A stretch of 64,000 nucleotides of DNA from Ottowia flava (GTDB lineage: Bacteria; Pseudomonadota; Gammaproteobacteria; Burkholderiales; Burkholderiaceae_C). Below the pieces are notes generated by a model. That model did no database searches, was not told where the DNA came from, and was given only the letters and a program-made list of their open reading frames with translations. Positions within the stretch are counted from its first letter, which is position 1, and every line of letters begins with the position of its first letter. Position numbers and translations under genes: made by a program. Below, piece after piece: positions 8,153 through 18,182 of the stretch. The stretch spans positions 1 through 64,000 of the forward strand of contig NZ_JBHUEJ010000002.1 of assembly GCF_042680565.1 (NCBI RefSeq). Reading direction: 5' to 3'.

Positions 8153-9400
8153 TCAGCGGCGAAATGGCGAGCGGCGCTCCAGATGCTCCACGTAGTGTCC
8201 GATACCTTCGGACTCGCGCTCCAGAAAGCGCTCCACCGCGTCGGCAAACGCCGGGTGCGCCAGCCAGTGCGCGCTGGGCGTGCTGACCGGCATCAGCGCG
8301 CGGGCCATCTTGTGTTCGCCCTGCGCGCCGCCCTCGAACCGTACCACGCCGTGCGCGATGCACCATTCGATGGGCTGGTAGTAGCAGGCTTCGAAGTGCA
8401 ACCGGTCGACCCGCGCCAGCGCGCCCCAGTAACGGCCGTAGGCGACAGGCGGCGGAGATTCCAAGCCATTTTGGTCGCCAGCCCTACAGCCACCTGCGCG
8501 GACAGCTATCAAACTGCAAGCAATCGGGTCGCCTTCGTGCTCCGCCACGAACAGCACCCAGTCCTCTGCCATCTCGGTCGCCATGCGCGCGAAGAAGGCC
8601 GGCGTGAGGTAGGGCGCGTTGCCGTGTTCCAGGTAGGTGCGCTCGTAGCAGCGGTAGAAGAAGGCCCAGTCTTCGGCCGCGATGTCGGCGCCGCGCGCCC
8701 AGCGAAAGCGCACGCCCGCGTCGGCCACGCGCTTGCGTTCCTGCCGGATCTTCTTGCGCTTGTCCTGTGAGAGAGAGGCAAGGAAGTCGTCGAAGCTGGT
8801 GAAGGGCTGGAGCGGCTGGGCGGGCACGCCGTCCGGCGCGGGCTTCTCGTTCTTCCAATGGAACTGGATCTGCTCGCGCTGCATCAAGCCGGCGGCGTCG
8901 CAGGCCGCCAGATCGTCTTCGTCGCCGTACAGCACATGCAGAGACGACAGCTGGTGCTCGCGGCAATAGGCGATCAACGCCTGCAGGAGCGCCGCGCGCG
9001 CGGCGGCGTCCCGCGCCAGCAGGCGCGAACCCGGCACGGGCGTGAAAGGCACGGCCACCAGCGCCTTGGGGTAGTAGCGCAGCCCGTGCTCGGCGTAGGC
9101 GTTGGCCCAGGCCCAGTCAAAGACGTATTCGCCGTAGGAATGCGCCTTGACGTACATCGGGCAGGCGGCGGCCAGTTCGTCGCCATCCCACAGCAGCAGG
9201 AAGCGCGGCGACCAGCCGGTGCCCGGCACCGCGCTGCCGCTGCTGTGCAGCGCCGCCAGGTAGGCATGGCGCATGAAGGGGGTGGGGGTGCGCTGGCGGG
9301 CCAGCAGCGCGTCCCAGGCAGCGGGGTCGATGGCGGAGGGGTCGCCCGCCACCTGCCACCGCAGCGCGTTACCATGCTTGCCGATTTCGATTTCAGACAC
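8153..9400 (-). CDS. FemAB-like GNAT acyltransferase (DUF482 family)
   Basis: A 415-residue cytoplasmic protein of the DUF482/FemX-like acyltransferase group. It shows the family segments TPFMRHAYLAALHSSGS near residue 40, FDWAWANAYAEHGLRYYPKAL, LSQDKRKKIRQERKRV, and EACYYQPIEWCIAHGV near the end. Relatives are annotated as peptidoglycan-biosynthesis or aminoacyl transferases, but the substrate is unproven. Translation starts with GTG at 9400, only 5 nt from the divergent nadE ATG. A hairpin repeat copy is inserted in frame (reading LIAVRAGGCRAGD) just before the conserved VAYGRYWG strand, adding about 15 residues. Confidence 0.85.
   Translation of the reverse strand: MSEIEIGKHGNALRWQVAGDPSAIDPAAWDALLARQRTPTPFMRHAYLAALHSSGSAVPGTGWSPRFLLLWDGDELAAACPMYVKAHSYGEYVFDWAWANAYAEHGLRYYPKALVAVPFTPVPGSRLLARDAAARAALLQALIAYCREHQLSSLHVLYGDEDDLAACDAAGLMQREQIQFHWKNEKPAPDGVPAQPLQPFTSFDDFLASLSQDKRKKIRQERKRVADAGVRFRWARGADIAAEDWAFFYRCYERTYLEHGNAPYLTPAFFARMATEMAEDWVLFVAEHEGDPIACSLIAVRAGGCRAGDQNGLESPPPVAYGRYWGALARVDRLHFEACYYQPIEWCIAHGVVRFEGGAQGEHKMARALMPVSTPSAHWLAHPAFADAVERFLERESEGIGHYVEHLERRSPFRR
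8480..8522 (+). repeat. GCTAT-hairpin repeat, copy 4 (inside the acyltransferase gene)
   Basis: AGCCCTACAGCCACCTGCGC, then AGCTATC. It is read in frame on the minus strand as LIAVRAGGCRAGD within the DUF482 protein. Confidence 0.75.
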
Positions 9401-9405
9401 TGTCC

Positions 9406-11070
<1,665 letters not shown>

Positions 11071-11133
11071 ACGCGAGCGTGTCGCTCTTCCCCAGCCGCT
11101 GGAACCCATCCCATTCGATCTTCTGGAGCTTTC

Positions 11134-11472
11134 ATGAAACAAATCACTGCCGTCATCAAGCCGTTCAAGCTCGAGGAGGTGCGTGAAGCGCTGGCGGAAG
11201 TGGGCGTCACGGGCCTGACAGTGACCGAAGTCAAGGGCTTCGGCCGCCAGAAAGGCCACACCGAGCTGTACCGCGGCGCCGAATACGTGGTCGACTTCCT
11301 GCCCAAGGTGAAGATCGAGGTCGTCATGCCCGATGGCGACGTGGAACGCTGCGTGGACGCCATCATCAAGGCCGCGCGCACCGGCAAGATCGGCGACGGC
11401 AAGATCTTCGTCACCCCGGTCGAGCGCGTCGTGCGCATCCGCACCGGCGAGGAAGACGACAGCGCGATCTGA
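11134..11472 (+). CDS. glnB: P-II nitrogen regulatory protein (GlnB/GlnK)
   Basis: A 112-residue signal-transduction protein sensing 2-oxoglutarate and ATP/ADP. MKQITAVIKPFKLEEVREAL and TVTEVKGFGRQKGHTELYRGAEY are P-II signatures. The uridylylation tyrosine is Tyr51 in the T-loop, and the C-terminal signature GKIFVTPVERVVRIRTGE is complete. Location next to nadE, a glutamine-dependent enzyme, is common in Burkholderiales. There is no amtB beside it, so GlnB is slightly favoured over GlnK, though the two cannot be separated here. Confidence 0.95.
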   Translation: MKQITAVIKPFKLEEVREALAEVGVTGLTVTEVKGFGRQKGHTELYRGAEYVVDFLPKVKIEVVMPDGDVERCVDAIIKAARTGKIGDGKIFVTPVERVVRIRTGEEDDSAI

Positions 11473-11478
11473 GCGCGT

Positions 11479-11507
11479 TGGGCACGCTTTCAGCGGCCCA
11501 TTTTTTT
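11479..11507 (+). terminator. Rho-independent terminator after glnB
   Basis: Stem TGGGC(A)CGCT - TTC - AGCG GCCCA (9 pairs, one bulged A) followed by seven T residues, starting 7 nt after the P-II stop codon. Confidence 0.88.
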
Positions 11508-11905
11508 GTGACCTTGGGCCGACGCCGCGCGGGCCCAGTCCACCCCAAGCCGATCACGTTACTCGGTATGCGGACGATGCCAGCTTGGGTGATTCGATCA
11601 GCGGACTGACTCTGGCGAGTGGACGCAAGCTGCCGCACGAGCCCACGGCGCGCGCTTGCGATGAGCGCTACGGAACCGTGTCGCCGGATGCGTGTCTGGC
11701 GGACATCGACGCGCCGGTAAGTGTCTACCGCTGGCCGCACGTTCGTCGACGGGGTGTCTAAGGGCCGCCACCGCGCTGGTAGATCAAAGCGACGGTGCGG
11801 CCAAGCTCCGCGACTACCCCGTCGCCGGTGCGACAAATCCCCATGTTCGATGGCGCCAGCGGCGGCTAGGATGCGTTCACCGCTATCCCCTGGAGACGCT
11901 CAGCG
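11508..11905. other. Intergenic region before the acyl-CoA ligase gene
   Basis: About 400 bp with no convincing gene. Reading frames here are Arg/Pro-rich and lack start signals or family resemblance. It must hold the promoter of the acyl-CoA ligase, but no clear -35/-10 pair or operator was recognised. Confidence 0.5.
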
Positions 11906-13621
11906 ATGACCGAACGTGCCCATTTCAGGTTCTGGCCCGCCCGCTTGCCCCATGCGATCACGCCGCCGGCCACGTCCCTCTGGGAAAACCTGGCCGTGAG
12001 CGCCATGCGGTACCCTGATCGGGCGGCCACGGTGTTTTTTGGGCGTGTGCAGACTTATGCCCAACTCAAGGCCTCGGCCGAGCGCCTGGCCGCGTGGCTC
12101 CAATTGATCGGGGTGCGCAAGGGCGACCGCGTGCTGCTCGACATGCAGAACACGCCTCAGCTGATAGCGGCGCACTTCGCCATCCTGCGCGCCGATGCGG
12201 TGGTCGTGCCGGTCAACCCCATGAACCGGGCCGAGGAGCTTAAGCACTACATCACCGACCCGGACGCGCGTGTCGCCATCACCACGGGCGATCTGGCAGG
12301 TGAACTGGCCAGCGCAAGCAATGCATTGCCCGAGGCCAAGCGCCTGCACCATTTGCTGGTGACGCAATTCACCGATGCGTTCGACGCCGATGTACGGGGT
12401 GAAGACGCGCCGCCCGAGGCCTGGCACGACTGGCTGCTGACGCGCCATCCGCTGCCGACGCTGGACGGAGGGGCCGTGCACACCTGGGCGGACGCGCTGG
12501 CGACCGACGCGCCGCTGTCACCGAGCAGCGCGGGGCCCGGCGACCTGTCGGTTCTGCCGTACACGAGTGGTACTACCGGCCTGCCCAAAGGCTGCATGCA
12601 CACGCACGCGTCGATCATGCACAACGCGGTCGCGTGCTCGCTGTGGGGCGGCGTCACCGGCGAAACCATTGCCCTGGTCGTCGTGCCGATGTTCCACATC
12701 ACCGGCATGACGGCGGTGATGCACGCGGCCGTGTATTCGGCCGCGACGATGATCGTCATGCCGCGCTGGGACCGCGACCTGGCGGGGCGCCTGATCTCGC
12801 GCTGGCGCATCACCAATTTCACCAACATCCCCACGATGTGGATCGACCTGCTGGCCAGCCCGCGCTTCGACCAGTACGACCTGGACAGTCTGGTGGCGAC
12901 CAGCGGCGGCGGCGCCGCCATGCCGGCCGCTGTGGCGCAGCGCCTGCAGGACACCTACGGCCTGCGCTACGCCGAGGGCTATGGCCTGACGGAGACCGCC
13001 GCACCGTCGCACCAGAACCCGCTGGATCACCCTAAGCAGCAGTGCCTGGGCATTCCTTTCGTCAGCACCGACGCGCGCGTGGTCGATCCGGAGACGCTGC
13101 AGGAGGTGGGCGTCGGCGAGCAGGGGGAGATCGTCATTCACGGCCCGCAGGTGTTCCAGGGCTACTGGAAGCGGCCGGACGCCACCGAGGCGGCGTTCTT
13201 CGAACTCGATCGCAAGCGCTTCTTCCGCTCGGGCGATCTGGGTCGGGTGGACGAAGACGGCTACTTCTTCATCACGGATCGCCTCAAGCGGATGATCAAC
13301 GCCAGCGGCTTCAAGGTCTGGCCGGCGGAAGTCGAGGCGCTGATGTACCGCCACCCCGCCATCGCCGAGGCCTGCGTGATCGCCACGCAGGACAGCTACC
13401 GCGGTGAGTCGGTCAAGGCCGTGGTGGTGTTGCGGCCCACCCACCGCGATTTGGTGACCGACCAGCAGATCATCGACTGGTGCCGCGAAAACATGGCCGT
13501 TTACAAGGTGCCGCGCGTGGTGCAGTTGGCGGACGCGCTGCCCAAGAGCGGCTCCGGCAAAGTGATGTGGCGCCTGCTGCAGGAAGCCGAGGCGCGCTCG
13601 AGCGGCGCCCCGGTCAGCTGA
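11906..13621 (+). CDS. AMP-binding acyl-CoA ligase (long-chain type)
   Basis: A 571-residue adenylate-forming enzyme that activates a carboxylic acid with ATP and CoA. The P-loop is YTSGTTGLPKGCMHTH (about 212-227), followed by EGYGLTETAAPSHQNP and the hinge region SGDLGRVDEDGYFFITDRLKR; the catalytic lysine lies in PKSGSGKVMWRLL near the C-terminus. Length and motifs fit fatty acyl- or aryl-CoA ligases; the exact acid is unknown. It is monocistronic between the P-II gene and the DUF3149 gene. A purine-rich GGAGACG occurs upstream of the ATG. Confidence 0.9.
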   Translation: MTERAHFRFWPARLPHAITPPATSLWENLAVSAMRYPDRAATVFFGRVQTYAQLKASAERLAAWLQLIGVRKGDRVLLDMQNTPQLIAAHFAILRADAVVVPVNPMNRAEELKHYITDPDARVAITTGDLAGELASASNALPEAKRLHHLLVTQFTDAFDADVRGEDAPPEAWHDWLLTRHPLPTLDGGAVHTWADALATDAPLSPSSAGPGDLSVLPYTSGTTGLPKGCMHTHASIMHNAVACSLWGGVTGETIALVVVPMFHITGMTAVMHAAVYSAATMIVMPRWDRDLAGRLISRWRITNFTNIPTMWIDLLASPRFDQYDLDSLVATSGGGAAMPAAVAQRLQDTYGLRYAEGYGLTETAAPSHQNPLDHPKQQCLGIPFVSTDARVVDPETLQEVGVGEQGEIVIHGPQVFQGYWKRPDATEAAFFELDRKRFFRSGDLGRVDEDGYFFITDRLKRMINASGFKVWPAEVEALMYRHPAIAEACVIATQDSYRGESVKAVVVLRPTHRDLVTDQQIIDWCRENMAVYKVPRVVQLADALPKSGSGKVMWRLLQEAEARSSGAPVS

Positions 13622-13646
13622 CGGTGCTCCGGCTGGCTTGGGATTT

Positions 13647-13690
13647 GCTATTGAAAAAGTAGCTGGCCGAGCAATACCCATATAGGCTGG
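13647..13690 (-). repeat. GCTAT-hairpin repeat, copy 5
   Basis: GCTATT-5 nt-AGTAGC at 13647-13663, then a degenerate tail ending in GGCTGG. It lies between the acyl-CoA ligase and DUF3149 genes, which converge here. Confidence 0.6.
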
Positions 13691-13727
13691 CGGCCAGAAA
13701 AGCTTTCAGAATCAGATGCGCGTGGAT

Positions 13728-13865
13728 TCACTCGGTGCCAGGCTTCTGGTTCATCTTGCGGATGAAAAAGCGCACGTACCAGAATGCCATCAGGATCATG
13801 AAGGCGATGCCGGCGATGCTCATCAAGCCGTAGTCGGTGCCAAACAGGTCTTGCCAAAGTTTCAT
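13728..13865 (-). CDS. DUF3149 single-helix membrane protein
   Basis: A 45-residue protein, MKLWQDLFGTDYGLMSIAGI followed by a membrane helix and a basic C-terminus (RFFIRKMNQKPGTE). The MxxWxDLFGTDYGLMS start is the DUF3149 signature. Family members are tiny inner-membrane proteins of unknown function in betaproteobacteria. The ATG at 13865 has GAGAGGAC upstream. A longer reading frame to 13925 adds only an Arg-rich leader and was not used. Confidence 0.85.
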   Translation of the reverse strand: MKLWQDLFGTDYGLMSIAGIAFMILMAFWYVRFFIRKMNQKPGTE

Positions 13866-14000
13866 GCGGTGCCGTCCTCTCTCGTTGCGGCGTCGAAGTG
13901 CCGTACGAAGAGAGTCTGACTGCACAGTTGGGTATTCGTTTGATGCGGATCAAGCCGGGCCGACAGGGCGTCCGCCAGACGCTCATCGCTTTGAGCAGGC

Positions 14001-14717
14001 TCAAACCCGCGGCGCCGGAGGGGTCACGTCTGTGGGCTGTGCCTTGCCGTGCGCGCCCAGGTACTGCGCGGCCGTCACGCCCATCGAGACGTAGATGCTG
14101 GTCACGCCCTCGATGCCGACCTCGGCGGGCACGACCCAGTGCGCAGGCACGAAGAGCAGGCCGCCGCCCACCGGCACGGGCGCCGTGGGCACCAGCACAC
14201 CGTGAAACGGCTGGCCGCCCATGGCGACAGGTTCGGGCGTGGTCAGCAGGCCCAGCACCACGGTGGTCGAGGCGACTTCGCCCTCGGCCGATGGGCCGCC
14301 GAAATACAGCCACACCGGGCTCATCGACTTCTGGGTTTCGTCCTTGGGTTTGCTGAGCAGGCCCACCAGACGTTGCACCACGTCGTACACCGTGCGCACC
14401 ACCGGAATGCGCTTGATCAGCGACTGAAACAGCCGGTTGAGGCCCCGCTGCAAGCCGGTTTCAACGATCAGGCCGAAGCCGTACACCAGCGCCAGCAGCA
14501 CCAGCAGGCCGACCAGGTAGCGGACGGCGGACGCCTCGGAGCCGACGCCCAGGCCAATGAAGTTAAGCAGGCTGCCAAACAGGCTGGTGGGCCCCAGCCA
14601 TTCGGCCGCCAGACGCATCGCCCACACCAGCAGCACCAGCGTGGCGACCATCGGCAACAGCGCCAGCATGCCGGTCAGCAGCGGACGAAGCAGTTGTAAT
14701 CGGGGGCGCATTTCCAT
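14001..14717 (-). CDS. DUF502 membrane protein
   Basis: A 238-residue protein with two membrane segments (about 12-35 and 64-88) and a C-terminal soluble domain. The motifs KRIPVVRTVYDVVQRLV and FHGVLVPTAPVPVGGGLLFVP define the DUF502 family, found widely in proteobacteria and plants and of unsettled function. The gene lies 51 nt downstream of the CbiM-like gene in the same direction, so it may be co-transcribed. An ATG 6 nt inside is an alternative start. Confidence 0.9.
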   Translation of the reverse strand: MEMRPRLQLLRPLLTGMLALLPMVATLVLLVWAMRLAAEWLGPTSLFGSLLNFIGLGVGSEASAVRYLVGLLVLLALVYGFGLIVETGLQRGLNRLFQSLIKRIPVVRTVYDVVQRLVGLLSKPKDETQKSMSPVWLYFGGPSAEGEVASTTVVLGLLTTPEPVAMGGQPFHGVLVPTAPVPVGGGLLFVPAHWVVPAEVGIEGVTSIYVSMGVTAAQYLGAHGKAQPTDVTPPAPRV

Positions 14718-14768
14718 GATGGGGCGTCATTGTGCCTGCGGGCCGTGCGCAGGTTGTGACGGCAGGCG

Positions 14769-15404
14769 TCAGCGCTCGATGTCGGGTGGACGGATGTAGA
14801 GGTCGTCCGACCAGGTGGCCAGCCACTGCGGGCGGAACGCCACGGCGATCGCAGCGAACATGCCGGTCAGAAAGCCATCGCCCCAGGCTATCAGCCAGCG
14901 GGCCACTATGGCCAGATCTGGCGCGACCGCCGCCGCCAGCGCGTGACCCGTCCACTGGCTGAGCGCGCCGGTGACGAACATGCACAGCACAGTGCCCAGG
15001 AACGCGCGGCCGAGAATGTAGACGAACAGGTTGTGCGGCAGCCAGCGGCGAAGCCCCATGCCGAGCAGAAACGACAGCGTTGCCGGCACGATTCCCAACC
15101 AGACCGCCATGTCCACCTGCTGCTGCCAGGTGACCGGTGCGACCCACCCCACGATAAGTGCGACAGCACACAAGACCGGCACCGCCAGCGGCCAACCCAG
15201 CGCCAGCGTGATCATGCACGCGCCCGACAGTTGCAACTGGATCGGCATGTGGTGCAGCCACGGCAGCGCCCACAACCACGGCGTGATGACCAGTGCCGCC
15301 AGCAATGGCGATACGAGCCCCGTGTGGCCCAGCAGTCGCCAAGGCCTGAAAGCCAGCGCGAGCAGGAGTGCTGTCAACGCGAAAGCCGTGGTGAAAAATT
15401 CCAT
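14769..15404 (-). CDS. CbiM-like energy-coupling factor transporter permease
   Basis: A 211-residue hydrophobic protein with about six helices. The segment ALPWLHHMPIQLQLSGACMI and the GLRRWLPHNLFVYILGRAFLG block match the CbiM/ECF S-component-like permease family (PF01891). True CbiM proteins take up Co2+ or Ni2+ with CbiN/CbiO or NikL/NikO; none of those partners is nearby, so the substrate and even transport are unproven. It lies in a minus-strand run with DUF502 downstream and YitT/hemerythrin upstream. Confidence 0.8.
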   Translation of the reverse strand: MEFFTTAFALTALLLALAFRPWRLLGHTGLVSPLLAALVITPWLWALPWLHHMPIQLQLSGACMITLALGWPLAVPVLCAVALIVGWVAPVTWQQQVDMAVWLGIVPATLSFLLGMGLRRWLPHNLFVYILGRAFLGTVLCMFVTGALSQWTGHALAAAVAPDLAIVARWLIAWGDGFLTGMFAAIAVAFRPQWLATWSDDLYIRPPDIER

Positions 15405-15491
15405 GCGGTCAGCAGATCGCGCAAAGCGTCCGCCTCGCTCCGGCCCGGTGTGATGCGTGAGAGCGTCAGACGCCCAGGCAAACCTGAATTG

Positions 15492-16139
15492 TCACACCGC
15501 GACGTAGCGGCCTGGCCGGTGGTTGACGGCCAGGGTCATGTTGAGGACGAGTGCGCCCAGCACCGAGAGCGCCACATGCCACAGGTCGGTCACGCCCAGT
15601 GCCGCGAGCACGATCAGGGCGTCCATCACCCCTTGGACGCGCCCGGCGCGCCAGCCCAGCCGGTCCTGCAGATAGAGCGCCACCACGTTGAGCCCGCCCA
15701 GGCTGGCGCGGTGGCGAAAGAGCATCAGCAGCCCCACGCCGACCAGCAGACCGCCGAGCACCGCTGCCAGCGGCGATGACAACTGCGCGAACGCCAGCCA
15801 GCGCGGTAACCACCAGGCGATGAGCGACATCAGGCTGACGGCTGCGACTGTGCGTAACGTGAAGCCGGCGCCCATGCGCCGCCAGGCAAACAGGTAGAAG
15901 GGCAGGTTGACCGCAAAGAACACCGGGCCGAACGGCCATCCGGTGAGGTACCCCACCAGCAGCGCGATGCCCGCTGTGCCACCGGTCAGCAACCGCGCTT
16001 CGTGGAACATCAGTGTGCCCAGTGCAACGAACAGCGTTCCGGTGAGCAGGCCCAGCGCGTCTTCATAGGGACGGTGCGCCAGATTTGGCGCCTTGGGCGT
16101 CGCCGACCCAAGGGCGCGGGTCGGTAGCGCGGCGTTCAT
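15492..16139 (-). CDS. YitT family (DUF161) membrane protein
   Basis: A 215-residue protein with about six helices. The N-terminal repeat GTLFVALGTLMFHEARLLTGGTAGIALLVGY and the FRHRASLGGLNVVALYLQDRLGWRAG segment are typical of the YitT/DUF161 family, here without the usual C-terminal DUF2179 domain. Function is unknown; some relatives are linked to pyridoxal or other vitamin-like transport, unproven here. The ATG at 16139 overlaps the stop of the hemerythrin gene (ATGA), so it is translationally coupled to it. Confidence 0.85.
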   Translation of the reverse strand: MNAALPTRALGSATPKAPNLAHRPYEDALGLLTGTLFVALGTLMFHEARLLTGGTAGIALLVGYLTGWPFGPVFFAVNLPFYLFAWRRMGAGFTLRTVAAVSLMSLIAWWLPRWLAFAQLSSPLAAVLGGLLVGVGLLMLFRHRASLGGLNVVALYLQDRLGWRAGRVQGVMDALIVLAALGVTDLWHVALSVLGALVLNMTLAVNHRPGRYVAV

Positions 16140-16663
16140 GCGGCGTCCGCGCGTTCGGCGAGGCGGTCGTTCGCTGCCGCATCTGCGTCCCCGGGAGTGC
16201 ACGGGGCGCTGCCGCAGCCTTGAATGGCTTCCTCAGGCAGGGCAGCGGGGTGCGCCACCTGCCCGGTGGCAGGGTCGAAGCCGACGTTCGTCAGATGGGC
16301 CGCCAGGGCGGCGTCCATGCTCTGTGCGTGGTGAATGAACCAGGTCGCCAGTTCGCGCGCCATCTGGCGAATCGGCGCGAGTTCGCCGCGCTCTCCCATG
16401 GACAAGCCCTGTCGCATCACCTCAAGCACCATGCGGTGCTGGGTGGTGTGGCAGTTGGACGCCGCAAACCGCGTGGCCGCCATGTAGCTGTCCTCGCTGT
16501 CGAAATGGCACTGTGTGTGCGCGATCAGGCGGCGCCAGCGGTCGAGCAGAGCCGCGTCGCTGGCGGCTTCGGTGTGTGCCAGCAACTCCACGAATTCGAC
16601 GTGGGTCGCATCCATCGCCGCCACGCCCAGCAGCAGATCGTCGGACCAAGTGAGGGTAGGCAC
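16136..16663 (-). CDS. Hemerythrin-domain protein
   Basis: A 175-residue cytoplasmic protein with a bacteriohemerythrin fold. Metal-ligand motifs are visible as DATHVEFVELL (near 18), HTQCHFDSED (near 50) and HTTQHRMVLE (near 75), then HHAQSMDAALAAHL (near 110). Such proteins bind O2 or NO at a di-iron site and serve in oxygen sensing or storage. The GTG at 16663 was chosen because GGAG lies 8 nt upstream; a TTG 12 nt earlier is possible. The C-terminal 40 residues are Ala/Pro-rich. It is coupled to YitT by an ATGA overlap. Confidence 0.85.
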   Translation of the reverse strand: MPTLTWSDDLLLGVAAMDATHVEFVELLAHTEAASDAALLDRWRRLIAHTQCHFDSEDSYMAATRFAASNCHTTQHRMVLEVMRQGLSMGERGELAPIRQMARELATWFIHHAQSMDAALAAHLTNVGFDPATGQVAHPAALPEEAIQGCGSAPCTPGDADAAANDRLAERADAA

Positions 16664-16793
16664 AGAAGTCTCCAAAGCAGGCAGGGGATTTCGGCGAGCC
16701 TAGTCCCGGCCACAGGACCCCACATTGATGCAGATCATGCCTGTGTCATGGGCTTTCGGAAGCGACATGCTGGCGAGGGTAAGGTGCGCCGTT

Positions 16794-17573
16794 ATGCTGG
16801 CGGGCCGCCTTTGCTGCTGCGCGTTCGCCGTGTCCACTTTTTCACCTCCCACTGTCGCTCCTGCTGCCTACCTGGATGCTCTGCGCAGGCACGGTCACGC
16901 GGTGCTCGATGCCGGCGCCGTACGCCAGCTGGCGGGCATCGACACGACGGAACTGGAGGCCTTGTCCGCGGAGTGGCAGGCGCTGGCGCCGGACGAGTAC
17001 CTGCGCGATGGCGGACGTTATCGGCACCGGCGGCATGCCAGTGCGGTGGTCGAACAGAAGGTGGTGATGGTGCAGCCCGCCCGCGCGCACTGGCAGCCCC
17101 TGGACTACAACGCGCTGCACGGCGGCATTGAACGCTGGTTCGCCCCCATGACCCAAGCGGCCATGGCAGCGCCGGCCTTGCTCGCGCTGCTGCGTTGGCT
17201 GGCGCACGTGGCTGACCAAGTGCACGGCCCGCAGCCTTGGTATGCCGAGGTCCATGCGTTTCGGATCGACACGGCCGATGGCATTGGCCGCCCGACCCCG
17301 GAAGGCGCCCACCGCGACGGAGTGGACCTCGTGGCGGTGTTCCTGGTGGCCCGCGAGGCGATCAAGGGCGGCGAAACGCGCGTGTTCGCGCTGGATGGTC
17401 CGCAGGGTCAGCGCTTTACGCTGGCCGAGCCTTGGTCGGTGTTGCTGATGGACGATACGCGTGTGATTCATGAAACGACGCCGATTCAGTCCGCCGATCC
17501 TGGGCAGCCGGGACATCGGGACACCCTTGTCGTGACATTGCGCAGAGGCGGTTTTCTGGCCCCACCCCGTTGA
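16794..17573 (+). CDS. 2-oxoglutarate/Fe(II) dioxygenase family protein
   Basis: A protein of about 250 residues of the PF10014 family, which includes amino-acid hydroxylases such as L-isoleucine dioxygenase. The facial triad is visible as EGAHRDGVDLVAVF (His and Asp) and DDTRVIHETTP (distal His). A likely 2OG-binding Arg occurs in DTLVVTLRRGG. The start is uncertain: ATG at 16794 has AAGG upstream but yields a hydrophobic leader, while GTG at 16830 would give a start MSTFSPPTV closer to the domain. The substrate is unknown. It is divergent from the hemerythrin gene. Confidence 0.8.
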   Translation: MLAGRLCCCAFAVSTFSPPTVAPAAYLDALRRHGHAVLDAGAVRQLAGIDTTELEALSAEWQALAPDEYLRDGGRYRHRRHASAVVEQKVVMVQPARAHWQPLDYNALHGGIERWFAPMTQAAMAAPALLALLRWLAHVADQVHGPQPWYAEVHAFRIDTADGIGRPTPEGAHRDGVDLVAVFLVAREAIKGGETRVFALDGPQGQRFTLAEPWSVLLMDDTRVIHETTPIQSADPGQPGHRDTLVVTLRRGGFLAPPR

Positions 17574-17640
17574 CGGATATCAAGCCTATATCGGTCCGGG
17601 ACGTCACAATGGGGGCTGCACCCTAACCGAGGAGAACACC

Positions 17641-18084
17641 ATGTTCAAGCACATATTGGTTCCGGTGGACGGATCGCCGACTTCGCTGGCCGCGATCGAC
17701 AAGGCGATCGGATTGTCCAAGAGCTTCGGCAGCACCGTGACTGCGATCTACGTGATCGATCCCTATCCCTTCACCGGGGTAGGTGCCGACTTTGCCTACG
17801 GTCAGGATCAGTACCTGAGCGCGGCCAAGGCCGAGGCCAGTGCCGCCATCGACGCGGTGTCAGCACGTCTGGCTGAAGCAGGGATTCCTGTGGACACGCG
17901 TGTGGTCGAGTCGCACGCCGTGTGGCGCGGCATTCTGGAGGCATCGGAAGCGGTTGGGGCCGATCTGGTCGTCATGGGCTCGCACGGTCGCCGCGGGCTG
18001 GAGAAGCTGGTGCTGGGCAGCGTGACCCAGAGCGTGCTGTCACACACCAAGCTCACCACGCTGGTGGTGCGCGACGCCAGCTGA
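17641..18084 (+). CDS. Universal stress protein (UspA family)
   Basis: A 147-residue cytoplasmic protein. MFKHILVPVDGSPTSLAAID is the standard Usp N-terminus. The ATP-binding motif G-2x-G-9x-G-S/T is seen as GSHGRRGLEKLVLGSVTQS near the C-terminus, so this is an ATP-binding-type Usp. AGGAG lies 7 nt before the ATG. Its position beside hemerythrin and dioxygenase genes suggests a redox or oxygen-related stress group. Confidence 0.95.
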   Translation: MFKHILVPVDGSPTSLAAIDKAIGLSKSFGSTVTAIYVIDPYPFTGVGADFAYGQDQYLSAAKAEASAAIDAVSARLAEAGIPVDTRVVESHAVWRGILEASEAVGADLVVMGSHGRRGLEKLVLGSVTQSVLSHTKLTTLVVRDAS

Positions 18085-18127
18085 TTGGGCGAATTCAACC
18101 GAGAAATGCGGCGCCGGCGCAGGTGCC

Positions 18128-18157
18128 GCTTGCGCAGGCAGCTATTTTTACGATAGC
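18128..18157 (+). repeat. GCTAT-hairpin repeat, copy 6
   Basis: TTGCGCAGGC followed by a perfect hairpin GCTAT-7 nt-ATAGC (18141-18157). It lies between the usp and arsR genes, which converge. Confidence 0.75.
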
Positions 18158-18182
18158 TATTTGCTCTGCTTCGGCCCGCCGA

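Noticed and set aside
11551..11880. Possible small gene between the P-II and acyl-CoA ligase genes
   Set aside because: All frames are Arg/Pro-rich, lack an RBS and resemble no family.
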